Assembly: GCF_048323675.1 (NCBI RefSeq)
Contig: NZ_JBLWFK010000010.1
Location: forward strand, 12,001-76,000
Direction of reading: 5' to 3'
Origin: Mangrovimicrobium sp048323675
GTDB lineage: Bacteria; Pseudomonadota; Gammaproteobacteria; Pseudomonadales; Halieaceae
DNA: 64,000 nt
A program made the position numbers and the translations under genes. The notes below the pieces were generated by a model. It had not been told where the DNA came from and ran no database searches. It was given only the letters and a program-made list of their open reading frames with translations. Positions 1 through 9,314 of the stretch are shown piece after piece; position 1 is the stretch's first letter, and each line of letters begins with the position of its first letter.

Positions 1-127
1 AGCTCCCGAACAGCACCCGGCCGCGGTCGATATCCGCCAGCTGCATCCGGTCCTCGAGCTCCCCCGCAGGCGCGCGCAATGACAGCGCCAGCAGGGCCAG
101 GGCAAAAGCGCCGGGCAGCCCCCTCAC
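1..127 (-). CDS. c-type cytochrome-like protein, N-terminal fragment
   Basis: Forty-two codons are visible before the window edge, so the gene is incomplete. The GTG start at 127 overlaps the TGA of the FAD oxidoreductase by four bases (GTGA), which implies translational coupling. The fragment has a hydrophobic signal peptide (GAFALALLALSLRAPAG) and then ADIDRGRVLFGS. A short export signal followed by D-x-x-R-G-R-x-L-F usually precedes the CxxCH haem site of small periplasmic cytochromes c. The haem motif itself lies outside the window, so the family call is inference. It would be the natural electron acceptor of its neighbour. Confidence 0.5.
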   Translation of the reverse strand, partial: MRGLPGAFALALLALSLRAPAGELEDRMQLADIDRGRVLFGS

Positions 128-1575
128 GCTGATCGCACCGCGCCGGCCCCGGCACGCCGGCCAAAAAAACTGGCCTCGCCGAGGGAGAGCCCCTCGACCA
201 CCGCGGCAGCGACCGAAAACCCCGCCGCTGTTCGCCCCGCGGCGAACAAACCCTCAATCGGCTTGCCGATACTGTCGAGTACGGCGCCGTCGACATCGGT
301 GGCGAGCCCTCCCAGGGTATAGGCCGGCACGACGGCGCGCGGCCCGCTGACCTCCCAGGCCCGGTAGGGCGGCCCCTGGAAGGGCCGCAGGAAGGCTTTG
401 GTCTTGCCGAATTGGGGATCCTCGCCGCGCGCGGCATAGCGATTGTAGTAGGCGACCGTCTGTTGCAGGGCGCCTCGGGGCAGGTCCAACTGGTCCGCCA
501 GCCCGCCGACGCTGGTTGATTCTGCCACCGGGAAAAAGTTCTGCTGGCGTTCCGGCAGGGCGCTGCCGGCGTCGGTGATCAGCCACGCGCTACCGCGCTG
601 TTCGAACGCGACCGCGTGGCCAATCGCGCCGGCGTAGGCGTCCTCGGCGATGAATCGCTGGCCCGCGCCGTTGACCAGCAGGCCCGAGGGCGCCGGGTCG
701 AGGGCGCGCAGGTCTATGGCACAGAAACCCTCGTCCATTGCGAGGGCGGCGGCACCCGCCGAGATACCCAGGCGGATGCCCTGCCCGAGGTCACCCGCCG
801 CACCCCAGGGGGTCGAACATGCATGGAGTCGCGGGGCGAAGGCCCTGACCATCTCGCGCTGCTGGATGAAGCCGCCGCAGGCCAGCACCACCCCCCGCCG
901 GGCGCGCAGGCTGGTGCGCTGGCCACCGGCATTGGCGACGACGCCAATGATGCGGCCATCCGCCTCCGCCACCAGCTGTTCGGCATCGAGACGGGTGAGT
1001 AACTGCGCGCCGAGCTTGCCCGAGCGGGCCAGCAGGCCCTGCATGAGGTACTGGCCCGCAAGGCCCGCAGGCGCATCCGGCACATGCCCGCGCGGGATAT
1101 CCGGCGCGCCGGCCACCTGCCGCAGGCTGGTGCCCGCCTGTGGCTGCGCCGCAAAGGGCACGCCCTGGTCGCGCAGCCAGTCGAGGTGGCCGGCACTGTG
1201 TTCACAGTAGAGCCGCAGGCGCGCATCGGGATGATAGGGAAACACCGCAGCGGCGAGTGACTGGTACATGGCTTGGGAGGAATCCTCGATGCCGAGCGCC
1301 CGCTGCGCAAAGGTGCCTCCGCCGGCGTAGACGACGCCATCGGACAGGCCGGAGGTGCCGCCGGGCCGCGGCATGAGTTCCAGGACCATCACGCTGGCGC
1401 CAGCGCTGCGCGCCTCGATGGCTGCACAGATACCGGCGGCTCCCGCGCCAATTACGACGACATCTGCCGCCATGTCCCAGCTGCCGACGTCCGCGCGGGA
1501 CAACAGGGGACCCGCGACGCCGGTCGACGCCACCGCGCTGGCCCCGATGCCGGCGAGGAACTGGCGCCTGCGCAT
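124..1575 (-). CDS. Tat-exported FAD-dependent oxidoreductase (FAD_binding_2; flavocytochrome c / ketosteroid dehydrogenase-like)
   Basis: 483 residues. The N-terminus MRRRQFLAGIGASAVAS is a twin-arginine signal, so the protein is exported folded with its flavin. The dinucleotide fold follows at about residues 38-45 (VVIGAGAAG), then E and PGG at the end of strand 2, and a C-terminal FAD-closing segment (GLFAAGRTAAG). I chose ATG 1575 because GGAGA sits about 9 nt upstream; GTG 1584 is in frame but directly abuts that site. The family includes fumarate reductase-like and 3-ketosteroid delta1-dehydrogenase-like enzymes and the substrate cannot be read from sequence. Overlap with a cytochrome-like gene supports a two-component periplasmic dehydrogenase. 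Confidence 0.82.
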   Translation of the reverse strand: MRRRQFLAGIGASAVASTGVAGPLLSRADVGSWDMAADVVVIGAGAAGICAAIEARSAGASVMVLELMPRPGGTSGLSDGVVYAGGGTFAQRALGIEDSSQAMYQSLAAAVFPYHPDARLRLYCEHSAGHLDWLRDQGVPFAAQPQAGTSLRQVAGAPDIPRGHVPDAPAGLAGQYLMQGLLARSGKLGAQLLTRLDAEQLVAEADGRIIGVVANAGGQRTSLRARRGVVLACGGFIQQREMVRAFAPRLHACSTPWGAAGDLGQGIRLGISAGAAALAMDEGFCAIDLRALDPAPSGLLVNGAGQRFIAEDAYAGAIGHAVAFEQRGSAWLITDAGSALPERQQNFFPVAESTSVGGLADQLDLPRGALQQTVAYYNRYAARGEDPQFGKTKAFLRPFQGPPYRAWEVSGPRAVVPAYTLGGLATDVDGAVLDSIGKPIEGLFAAGRTAAGFSVAAAVVEGLSLGEASFFGRRAGAGAVRSA

Positions 1576-1724
1576 CTCGCTCACTCTCCGCTCTTCCCTG
1601 TCCGTTGCTTTCGATTCAAGGTGTCATCCCCCGCGCCAGCGATTGTAACCAGATCAACTGCCCCCCGCGCTCAAAAGCTTTAAAAAAAGCCATTTCCTGC
1701 CCGGCCTCGTACATCCATCGCGGG

Positions 1725-1752
1725 TTGAATTGCCAAACCCCTGTTCTATACT
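1725..1752 (+). promoter_or_regulatory. sigma-70-type promoter for mscS
   Basis: TTGAAT at 1725-1730, a 16-bp spacer, and TATACT at 1747-1752, 44 bp before the mscS ATG. The -10 hexamer matches 5 of 6 consensus bases and the -35 matches 4 of 6. Confidence 0.5.
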
Positions 1753-1796
1753 GCTGTCTCAAGTGCACTCCAAACCACCAATCCGGGGAACTACCT

Positions 1797-2603
1797 ATGG
1801 AAGCAAGCAGCCTCTGGGGCACCATGATACTGCCGTGGATCATCCGCATCGCGATCGCGCTGGTCATATTCTACGTCGGTCGCATCGTGGTCAAAATGAT
1901 TGTCGGCTTTGTCGAAAAAATGATGCGCGCCAGGGCGATGGACGAGATTCTCATCAAGTTCCTCAGCTCCATCCTGCGCTGGGTGCTGCTGCTTTTCGTG
2001 GCTATCGCCGCCCTCAGCCAACTCGGCATCGACACCACCTCACTGGTCGCCCTGCTCGGCGCCGCCGGACTCGCGATCGGCCTTTCCCTGCAGGGGTCGC
2101 TGGGCAATTTCGCCGCCGGTGTACTGCTGATCATTTTCCGCCCCTTCACCAAGGGTGATTTCGTCGAGGCCGGCGGCGCCAGCGGTGTGGTCGACAACAT
2201 CAGCATCTTCACCACGACATTGAGAACCCCCGACAACCGCGAAGTGATCGTTCCCAACGGCGCCATCCTCGGCAACAACATCACCAACTTCTCGGCCCTG
2301 CCGACCCGCCGGGTGGACATGGTCTTCGGCATTTCCTACGACGACGACATCCGCAAGGCCAAGGCACTGCTGGAGGAAATCATCGCTGCGGACGAGCGCA
2401 TTCTCGCCGAGCCCGCGCCGGTAGTCGCGCTGGGCGAACTGGCGGATTCCAGCGTCAATTTCCTGGTGCGTCCGTGGGTCAATGCCGCTGACTACTGGGC
2501 GGTGCTGTGGGACACGACCACCGCCGTGAAACTGAAATTCGACGAGGAGGGGATCACCATTCCCTACCCGCAGATGGACGTGCACCTCGGCAAGGAGGGC
2601 TGA
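1797..2603 (+). CDS. mscS: small-conductance mechanosensitive channel
   Basis: 268 residues, close to the 286 of E. coli MscS. It opens under membrane tension to release osmolytes during hypo-osmotic shock and is a homoheptamer in the inner membrane. Three transmembrane segments are visible. The third is the glycine/alanine-rich pore helix (GAAGLAIGLSLQGSLGNFAAG), followed by the cytoplasmic beta domain with FRPFTKGDFVEAGG and VPNG. The reading frame stays open upstream, but ATG 1797 has GGGGAA about 7 nt before it and starts at the usual family N-terminus. It is transcribed alone from its own promoter. Confidence 0.93.
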   Translation: MEASSLWGTMILPWIIRIAIALVIFYVGRIVVKMIVGFVEKMMRARAMDEILIKFLSSILRWVLLLFVAIAALSQLGIDTTSLVALLGAAGLAIGLSLQGSLGNFAAGVLLIIFRPFTKGDFVEAGGASGVVDNISIFTTTLRTPDNREVIVPNGAILGNNITNFSALPTRRVDMVFGISYDDDIRKAKALLEEIIAADERILAEPAPVVALGELADSSVNFLVRPWVNAADYWAVLWDTTTAVKLKFDEEGITIPYPQMDVHLGKEG

Positions 2604-2612
2604 CCAGCTCCC

Positions 2613-2634
2613 GGGGTGCGCCAGCGCGCACCCC
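2613..2634 (+). terminator. hairpin after mscS
   Basis: Perfect 9-bp stem GGGGTGCGC / GCGCACCCC with a 4-nt loop, 10 bp after the mscS stop. No T-run follows, so it may be an attenuating or mRNA-stabilising hairpin rather than a full intrinsic terminator. Confidence 0.4.
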
Positions 2635-2726
2635 GCCCGGCCTATTTCCGGTAAATTGACAAATCTTAAGCTGCCCGAAGGGCCCCGTGTGCTATAAAGG
2701 GGGCTTTACCTTCACCGGGCTCTTCC

Positions 2727-3968
2727 GTGGTACCGATCAAGCGTCAACTGCGCATTTCCCTGCTCCTGCTGGCAGCGGCACTCGCCGCTGCTTCACTCAT
2801 GTACATGAACCGACCACCGGCGCAAATCGCGGAACCGGAACAGCGCGCGGTGAGTGTCGATGTGGCTGTCGCCGTCGCCGAGGACCGCCAGGTCGAGGTA
2901 CAGGCCCAGGGAACCGTGCAGGCCCTGCGCGAGACCACCCTGGTTGCCGAAGTTCCCGGGCGTATCGTCGCCACCAGTGACAAATTCCACGCCGGCGGTT
3001 TCGTCGCCGAGGGCGAAGTGCTGGTGCGCATCGACCCCCGCGACTACCAGACCGCGCTGCTGCGCGCCGAGGCCGCGCTGGAAACCGCACAGAGCGCACT
3101 GATCCAGGAAGAGGGTCGCGCCGAGGTGGCCCAGCGCGAATGGGAGAAGCTGCCGGCCAACAGCCAGCGCACCCAGCAGGCCCGCGAACTCTACCTGCGC
3201 AAACCGCAGCTGGACCAGGCCAAGGCGCAACAGCGCGCGGCCACCGCCGACCTCAACACCGCCCGCGACCAACTGGAGCGCACCATCATCCGCGCGCCCT
3301 ACGATGCCGTCATTCGCGACAAGCAGGTGGATCTCGGCCAGTACGTGGTTACCGGCAACCAGATCGCTGCCCTGTTTTCCGTGGGCGTTGCCGAGGTACG
3401 CCTGCCGATTCCCCAGAGCAGGCTGGAATTCCTGAACCTTCCGGGCGTCGCGGACGATGGCGCCAACCCCGTGCCGGTGGACCTGTACGCCAGCGTCGCC
3501 GGTGCGCTGCAACACTGGCCCGCGACGGTCCACCGCACCGAGGCGGTATTCGACGAGCGCTCCCGGGTGCTCTACGCCGTCGCCCGGGTCGATGATCCCT
3601 ACGCGCTCAGGCACCCCGACCGCCCCCCACTGCGCCTCGGCAGCTTCGTCAACGCCAATATCCAGGGCCGGGTTTTCAGCCAGGTGATCGCGCTGCCGCG
3701 CCATGTGCTGCGCGCCGGCAATCGCGTCTGGGTGGTGGACCGGGATGACATCCTGCGCAACCGGGACATCTCCATCCTCAACCCCGGTGGCGACTACGTG
3801 CTGGTCAATAGCGGCCTCAAACCCGGCGAACGGGTCTCGCTGAGCGTGCTGGACGACTCCCTGGAGGGCAGCAAGGTCACCATCAATTCCTCTGTCCCCA
3901 CCGATGAACTCGGTGGACCGGCCAAGGCCGGCCTGTCGCCGGAAGCTACCGCCGGGGTGACGCCGTGA
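2727..3968 (+). CDS. RND efflux periplasmic adaptor (membrane fusion protein, HlyD/AcrA family)
   Basis: 413 residues. The GTG start gives a signal or anchor (RQLRISLLLLAAALAAASLMY) followed by the periplasmic adaptor. The split lipoyl/barrel-sandwich domain shows as VQAQGTVQALRETTLVAEVPGRIV and later IRAPYDAVIRDKQVDLGQYV, separated by a helical hairpin rich in Q, A and E (about residues 100-170). The protein links an inner-membrane RND pump to an outer-membrane channel. No TolC-like gene is nearby, so a channel encoded elsewhere is assumed. The stop overlaps the next start by GTGA, giving coupled expression with the pump. The substrate is unknown. Confidence 0.88.
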   Translation: MVPIKRQLRISLLLLAAALAAASLMYMNRPPAQIAEPEQRAVSVDVAVAVAEDRQVEVQAQGTVQALRETTLVAEVPGRIVATSDKFHAGGFVAEGEVLVRIDPRDYQTALLRAEAALETAQSALIQEEGRAEVAQREWEKLPANSQRTQQARELYLRKPQLDQAKAQQRAATADLNTARDQLERTIIRAPYDAVIRDKQVDLGQYVVTGNQIAALFSVGVAEVRLPIPQSRLEFLNLPGVADDGANPVPVDLYASVAGALQHWPATVHRTEAVFDERSRVLYAVARVDDPYALRHPDRPPLRLGSFVNANIQGRVFSQVIALPRHVLRAGNRVWVVDRDDILRNRDISILNPGGDYVLVNSGLKPGERVSLSVLDDSLEGSKVTINSSVPTDELGGPAKAGLSPEATAGVTP

Positions 3969-6900
3969 GCAGCGCTACGCCCAGCGGGATAATCGCCTGG
4001 TTTGCCCGCAACCCGGTCGCCGCCAACCTGATGATGCTGATCATCATCGCCGTCGGTGCGGGCAGCGCATTCAGCATCCAGCGGGCGATGATGCCGACCT
4101 TCCACTTCGAGCTGATCTGGATCACCGTCCCCTACCCCGGCGCCGCGCCGGAAGAGGTGGAGCGCGGTATCGTCGAGAAAATCGAGGAGGCCATCAACGA
4201 CATCGAGGGGATCGAGCGGGTGGAGGCGGACGCGCTGGAGTCCGTGGCCCGGATCATCATCGAACCCCTGGAAGGGGTGTCCATCGACAAGCTCTACAAC
4301 GACGTGCAGAACCGTATAGACGGTATCAGCACGTTTCCGGAAGCCGCGGAAAAACCCGTCATCACCCAACCGGAGGTGATGTTCCCGGTGCTGAATATCC
4401 AGCTTTCCGGCAACCAGGACCCGCGCAGCATGAAATCGCTGGCGCAGAGCATGCGCCGCGAACTCCTCACCTTCCCCGAAGTCTCCGGGGTGGAGATTAC
4501 CGGCGAGCGCGACTACGAGATCGCCGTGGAAATTTCCGAGCAACTGCTGCGCGAGTACCACCTCACCCTGCAGGACGTCGCCAACACCATTGCCGCTTCC
4601 TCCATCGACCTTCCGGCCGGCTCGGTCAAGACCCGCAACGGTGAAATCATGCTGCGCACCGTGGGCCAGGCCTACGACCAGCAGGCCTTCGAAAACATCG
4701 TCCTGAAAACCTGGCCGGATGGCACACGCCTGATGCTCGGCGACATCGCCACGGTCAAGGACGACTTCGTCGAGGAGCGCGGCTTCTCCGAGTTCGACGC
4801 ACAGCCCTCGCTGGGATTGCAGGTCTACAGCCTTGGCGACCAGGACATCATCGAGACCGCCGACGTGGTCAAGGCCTACCTGGAGGACAAACGCGCGCAC
4901 CTGCCCGAGGGGGCCGTGGTCGATATCTGGGCCGATTCCACCTACTACCTGCAGGAGCGCCTGGACATGATGGTGAAGAATCTCGCCATCGGTGCGCTGC
5001 TGGTCTTCATCACCCTCGCCCTGTTCCTGGAAATCAAGCTGGCGTTCTGGGTGATGCTGGGAATACCGGTCTGCTTCCTGGGTGCCATGGCCGCCATCAA
5101 CACGCCCTACATCCACGCCAGCCTCAACATGATCAGCATCTTCGGCTTTATCCTGGTGCTGGGCATCGTGGTAGACGACGCCATCATCATCGGCGAGTCG
5201 GTCTACAGTGAAACCGAAGCCAGTGGCCACAGCGTGGACAATGTCATTCGCGGCGCCTACCGGGTAGCCACACCGGCCACCTTTGGCGTGCTGACCACCA
5301 TCGTCGCCTTTGCCCCCACGCTGTTCGTACAGGGCGTCTTCGCCCCCATGCCGGCAGCCTGCGGCTGGGTAGTCATTCTCTGCCTGGCGTTCTCCCTGGT
5401 GGAGTCGAAGTGGATTCTGCCGGCCCACCTCGCCCACAGCAAGCCGACCCGCAACCGGCTGCTGCTGCAGGTTGACCACCTGCAGGAAGGCGTCAATGAA
5501 CGCCTGCGCAATTTTGTCGAGGGCCCCTACCGGCGCGCGCTGGAACGCTGTATCGACAACCGCTATGTGACGCTGGCGAGTTTTCTCTGCCTGCTGATCG
5601 TTGCCGTCGGCCTGGTCAGCGGCGGTGTCGTGCGCACTATCATCTCACCGCATATCGCCGGGGAGTACCTGTCCGCGGAATTGCGTATGTCCGAGAGCAG
5701 TCCCGAAGACAGCACCACCGATGCCACTCGCAAACTTATCGACGGCCTCTACGCCGTTGATCGCGACTACCGTCGCGAACACGGCGAGGATTCCGGATTC
5801 ATCAGCCATATATCCGCCCACGTCTACGACCGCATCAACGGGCGCATCGATGTGGAACTGACCCGGCAGGACCAGCGCAACATTTCCAACGACGAGATCC
5901 AGCGCCTGTGGCGCGAGGAGGTCGGCAACATTCACGGCGCCGACGTGCTGGGCATCGGCACCTCCGATGGTCCCGATTTCGGTCCCGCAGTGTCCTTTGA
6001 CCTGAAGCACGAAAATTTCGCCACGCTGCGCGCCGCCGCCGAGGAACTGGAAGAGCACCTGCATCACTACAACGGTCTCTATGACATTCGCAACGGCAGC
6101 AGTGAATCCCGCGACGAAATACATTTCAAACTGCTGCCCGAGGGCGAGGCCCTCGGCCTGACCCGGATGCAACTGGGCAGCCAGGTGCGCAACGCCTTCT
6201 ACGGTGCCGAGGCCCAGCGCATCCAGCGCGATATCGACGAGGTCAAGGTGATGGTCCGCTATCCGCGCGAAGACCGGGAAAGCGTGGGCAGTCTCGAGCA
6301 CATGTTCGTGCGCACGCCGGGCGGTGACGAGGTACCACTGAGCACCGTCGCGGAGGTCGAGGTCAAGCCCGGCCTGCTGAAGTCGACCCGCATCGATTTC
6401 CAACGGGCCGCGGAAGTCACTGCGATGGCGGATACCGATGTCGTCGAACCGAACAAGGTGCTGGATGACCTGGCCAGGAACTTCCTGCCGGAACTGCAGC
6501 GCAAATACCCGGGGCTCAAGTGGGAACGCTCCGGACTGGCCGGCGAGGAATCGCGCCTTGTGATCAGCCTCGTCGTCGGTTTCGGCCTGGCGCTGTTCGG
6601 CATTTACGCCCTGCTGGCCATTCCCACGGCCTCCTACCTGCAGCCGTTGATCATCATGGGCGTGATTCCTTTCGGTATTATCGGTGCGGTACTCGGCCAC
6701 TGGATGCTGGATTATCCGGTGAGCATGATGTCGGGTATGGGGCTGGTGGCACTGTCAGGGGTGGTGGTCAATGACAGCCTGATCCTCGTCGACTATGTCA
6801 ACCAGGCCGTCAAGGGCGGCAGCGCGCCGCACGCGGCGATCGTGGAAGCCGCCTGCAAACGCTTCCGCGCCATCATGCTGACCTCCCTGACCACCTTCCT

Positions 6901-7093
6901 CGGTCTGGCGCCGATGCTGCTGGAGCGCAGCGCCCAGGCCGAGTCGATGATTCCGATGGCCATCTCCCTGGCCTTCGGCATCGTGTTCGCCACGATCATC
7001 ACCCTGCTGTTGATCCCGGCGCTCTACCTGATCCTCGAGGACCTCCATCGCTGGTGGCGCAAGGAGGAAGCCCCCGCCCTCGAGGCCTACTGA
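3965..7093 (+). CDS. RND family efflux permease (AcrB-like inner membrane pump)
   Basis: 1042 residues, the standard size for the AcrB superfamily. It carries the twelve-helix, two-repeat layout: N-terminal helix (NPVAANLMMLIIIAVGAGSA), a large periplasmic loop, TM2-6, a second loop and TM8-12. The proton-relay aspartates are present as D404 and D405 in GIVVDDAIIIGE. The protein is a proton antiporter working with the adaptor upstream. It belongs to the less-studied RND group with a short FARNPVAAN start rather than the classical multidrug AcrB, so the substrate is left open. Its last seven bases overlap the convergent sppA gene. Confidence 0.9.
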   Translation: MSSATPSGIIAWFARNPVAANLMMLIIIAVGAGSAFSIQRAMMPTFHFELIWITVPYPGAAPEEVERGIVEKIEEAINDIEGIERVEADALESVARIIIEPLEGVSIDKLYNDVQNRIDGISTFPEAAEKPVITQPEVMFPVLNIQLSGNQDPRSMKSLAQSMRRELLTFPEVSGVEITGERDYEIAVEISEQLLREYHLTLQDVANTIAASSIDLPAGSVKTRNGEIMLRTVGQAYDQQAFENIVLKTWPDGTRLMLGDIATVKDDFVEERGFSEFDAQPSLGLQVYSLGDQDIIETADVVKAYLEDKRAHLPEGAVVDIWADSTYYLQERLDMMVKNLAIGALLVFITLALFLEIKLAFWVMLGIPVCFLGAMAAINTPYIHASLNMISIFGFILVLGIVVDDAIIIGESVYSETEASGHSVDNVIRGAYRVATPATFGVLTTIVAFAPTLFVQGVFAPMPAACGWVVILCLAFSLVESKWILPAHLAHSKPTRNRLLLQVDHLQEGVNERLRNFVEGPYRRALERCIDNRYVTLASFLCLLIVAVGLVSGGVVRTIISPHIAGEYLSAELRMSESSPEDSTTDATRKLIDGLYAVDRDYRREHGEDSGFISHISAHVYDRINGRIDVELTRQDQRNISNDEIQRLWREEVGNIHGADVLGIGTSDGPDFGPAVSFDLKHENFATLRAAAEELEEHLHHYNGLYDIRNGSSESRDEIHFKLLPEGEALGLTRMQLGSQVRNAFYGAEAQRIQRDIDEVKVMVRYPREDRESVGSLEHMFVRTPGGDEVPLSTVAEVEVKPGLLKSTRIDFQRAAEVTAMADTDVVEPNKVLDDLARNFLPELQRKYPGLKWERSGLAGEESRLVISLVVGFGLALFGIYALLAIPTASYLQPLIIMGVIPFGIIGAVLGHWMLDYPVSMMSGMGLVALSGVVVNDSLILVDYVNQAVKGGSAPHAAIVEAACKRFRAIMLTSLTTFLGLAPMLLERSAQAESMIPMAISLAFGIVFATIITLLLIPALYLILEDLHRWWRKEEAPALEAY

Positions 7094-8943
7094 TAGGCCG
7101 CGCAGGGCAGGCAGCGCACATAGAGGTGCCGCGGGTCCTGCAGGGCCTCGATCTCTCTGGCGATATTCAATAGCGGCTGTGCCAGCCGGACCAGCGCAGC
7201 GACAGAGTCGGAGCGGCCGGTAGTTGAGAGGCCGAGGGATTCGACGCTCAAGCGCTCGGCCATCTGCTGCAGGAACTGCTGGGAAGGCGTCAGGCTTTCA
7301 TCCAGGTAATCCACCTGGTAATCGTCAATACCCGCGAGTTCCGCCGCGGCGGCAATCGCGTCATCCAGTCCGCCCAGGGCGTCGACCAGGCCCACCTCTT
7401 TCGCATCGGCGCCGCTCCAGACGCGGCCCTCCGCCACTGCATCGACCTGCTCCAGGGTCATGCCCCGGCCCTCCGCGACAATGCCGCGGAAAACGGCATA
7501 GGCGTGGTCGATACCGGACTGCAGCGATTGCGCGAGTTGCGGGTTCAGCGGTCGATCGAGGCGCAGGGAACCGGCGAGGCTGGTGGTGCCGACCCCGTCG
7601 GTATGGATGCCGCCGCGTTGCAACAGTTCCTCCACAGTGGGGAACGCGGCGATCACGCCGATGCTGCCGGTTATGGTGGTCGGCAGGGCCCATATCTGGT
7701 CGGCGCCCGCGGCGATGTAATAGCCGCCGGAGGCCGCCATCGGCCCCATCGACACCACCACCGGCAGGCCCGCCTCCTGCGCCGCTTCCACCTGCTCGCG
7801 AATCACTTCCGCGGCAAACAGGCTGCCGCCCGGGGAGTTGACCCGCAGCACGATCGCCCTCACCTTGTCATCGTTCATGGCGTCGTTGATCAGCCAGGCG
7901 AGACTGTCGCCGCCCACCGTTCCGGGCGGCTGTTCACCGGGCAACATGTTGCCCTGTGCGGTGATGACCGCGATATGGTCTGGCGCGGTGTGCGGCAGCC
8001 CGGTGATTTTGCGGTGCCAGAGGTACTCCTCGAAGGGCACGGCCTCGTAGAGCCCGTCGTCGTTCCTGGCGCCCACCAGGTCGGCGAGATAGTCGTTGGC
8101 CTCGGTGCGCGACATCAGCCTGTCCGCCAGACCCATCGCCTGCGCATCCTTCGCCTGGTCGCCATCGCCGGCGCTCAGTCGCTGCGCCATGCCCTCGACG
8201 TAGTTGTTCAGGGTGCCGCCAGCGAGCTTGCGATTGCCCTCGACCACCCCGGTGTATTCTCGCCACAGGTCGTCCAGCCAGGCGCGGGTAAGGTCCTTCT
8301 CCACCGGCGACATGTCGTTGCGCAGCCAGGGCTCCGCGAGCGACTTGTACTTGCCGCCGCGGAACACATGCACGTTGACCGATACTTTTTCCAGCAGCTC
8401 GGCGTAGTAATTCTGGTAGACCGCGTACCCTTCTATCCCCACCGTGCCCAGCGGATGCAGGATGACCTCGTCGGCATAGCTGGCCAGCAGGTATTGCGGC
8501 TGGGTGAAATAGTCGCCCACGGCGATGATCGGCTTGCCGCTGGCGCGGAATGCCTCGAGGGCGTCGGCAATTTCCAGGACATGGGAGATGCTGACATGGA
8601 CCAGGTAATCCAGTTCCATCACCAGTGCCGGGACCGCCGGGTCTTCGGCGGCCTTTTCGATCGCCTCGGTGACGTCCCTTACCAGCACCTCGTGCGGAAC
8701 CGAGCTCGCTGCGCCCAGCATCTGCAGCGGGTCCACCGGGGTTTTCTGGTCGACCACAAAGCCGCTGAGGTCCAGCAGCAGGGCCGCCTTGGCCGGCAGC
8801 GGCTCCGGCGCCCGGTCGGCCAGGGCAAAGTAGAGTATAGCCAGCAGGGCCAGGAACAGCAGGTTGGCAGAAGCGATACGCAGCCAGGTAATGGCGTTCC
8901 AGATCGCGGCAAAAAACCGGCGAACCGGCGACGGGTGACTCAT
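7087..8943 (-). CDS. sppA: signal peptide peptidase, 67-kDa type
   Basis: 618 residues, the long duplicated form of protease IV. It degrades signal peptides left in the inner membrane after secretion. An N-terminal anchor (about residues 26-42) is followed by two ClpP-like repeats. The catalytic dyad is visible: K200 in GGKYKSLAEP (N-terminal repeat) and S405 in MGPMAASGGYYI (C-terminal repeat). The start is ATG 8943 with GGAGA 7 nt upstream. That ATG shares one base with the stop of the DUF2069 gene, and the 3' end runs 7 bp into the convergent RND gene. Confidence 0.93.
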   Translation of the reverse strand: MSHPSPVRRFFAAIWNAITWLRIASANLLFLALLAILYFALADRAPEPLPAKAALLLDLSGFVVDQKTPVDPLQMLGAASSVPHEVLVRDVTEAIEKAAEDPAVPALVMELDYLVHVSISHVLEIADALEAFRASGKPIIAVGDYFTQPQYLLASYADEVILHPLGTVGIEGYAVYQNYYAELLEKVSVNVHVFRGGKYKSLAEPWLRNDMSPVEKDLTRAWLDDLWREYTGVVEGNRKLAGGTLNNYVEGMAQRLSAGDGDQAKDAQAMGLADRLMSRTEANDYLADLVGARNDDGLYEAVPFEEYLWHRKITGLPHTAPDHIAVITAQGNMLPGEQPPGTVGGDSLAWLINDAMNDDKVRAIVLRVNSPGGSLFAAEVIREQVEAAQEAGLPVVVSMGPMAASGGYYIAAGADQIWALPTTITGSIGVIAAFPTVEELLQRGGIHTDGVGTTSLAGSLRLDRPLNPQLAQSLQSGIDHAYAVFRGIVAEGRGMTLEQVDAVAEGRVWSGADAKEVGLVDALGGLDDAIAAAAELAGIDDYQVDYLDESLTPSQQFLQQMAERLSVESLGLSTTGRSDSVAALVRLAQPLLNIAREIEALQDPRHLYVRCLPCAAYQ

Positions 8944-9314
8944 CAAATGTTCTCCTTAACAGTCGCGGGAGCGAGGTCGCGCAGATCCCTGGCACGCCAG
9001 CGCACATACAGCATCGCTGCACAAAAAAGTACTACCACCGCCAGCATGCCCGTCCAGTACAGGGCACTGGACGGATTCGCAAACAGGTCCACTACCAGCC
9101 GCATGAAATACAGCAGGCTGACAAAGCACAACCAGATAAAACTGCGCGGGCGATCACGCAATATCCCCGGCACGAGGATCAGCAGCGGCAGCAGGACGGC
9201 CAGCCAGATGATCCAGGGCGCGCCTGCCGCGACCATGTCCAGGAACTGTTGCAGACACAGCAGTATAAAAGCCGCAAAGCAGGACAGGCGGGCCAGCCGG
9301 GTACGCGAACTCAC
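8943..9314 (-). CDS. DUF2069 family inner-membrane protein
   Basis: 123 residues with four predicted hydrophobic helices and a charged tail (RWRARDLRDL). Length and arrangement fit the DUF2069 family, which in gammaproteobacteria commonly sits next to wrbA and arsC-like genes exactly as here. The function is unknown. The GTG start overlaps the WrbA stop (GTGA) and its TGA shares a base with the sppA ATG, so arsC-wrbA-DUF2069-sppA look like one translationally coupled minus-strand operon. Confidence 0.75.
   Translation of the reverse strand: MSSRTRLARLSCFAAFILLCLQQFLDMVAAGAPWIIWLAVLLPLLILVPGILRDRPRSFIWLCFVSLLYFMRLVVDLFANPSSALYWTGMLAVVVLFCAAMLYVRWRARDLRDLAPATVKENI

Noticed and set aside
2656..2698. 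TTGACA (2656-2661) and TATAAA (2693-2698) upstream of the RND operon
   Set aside because: The spacing is 31 bp, too long for one sigma-70 promoter, and neither has a good partner.
3794..5479. 561-codon minus-strand frame inside the RND genes
   Set aside because: Histidine/glycine/aspartate-rich composition typical of the antisense of a GC-rich gene; the plus strand is a clear RND pump.
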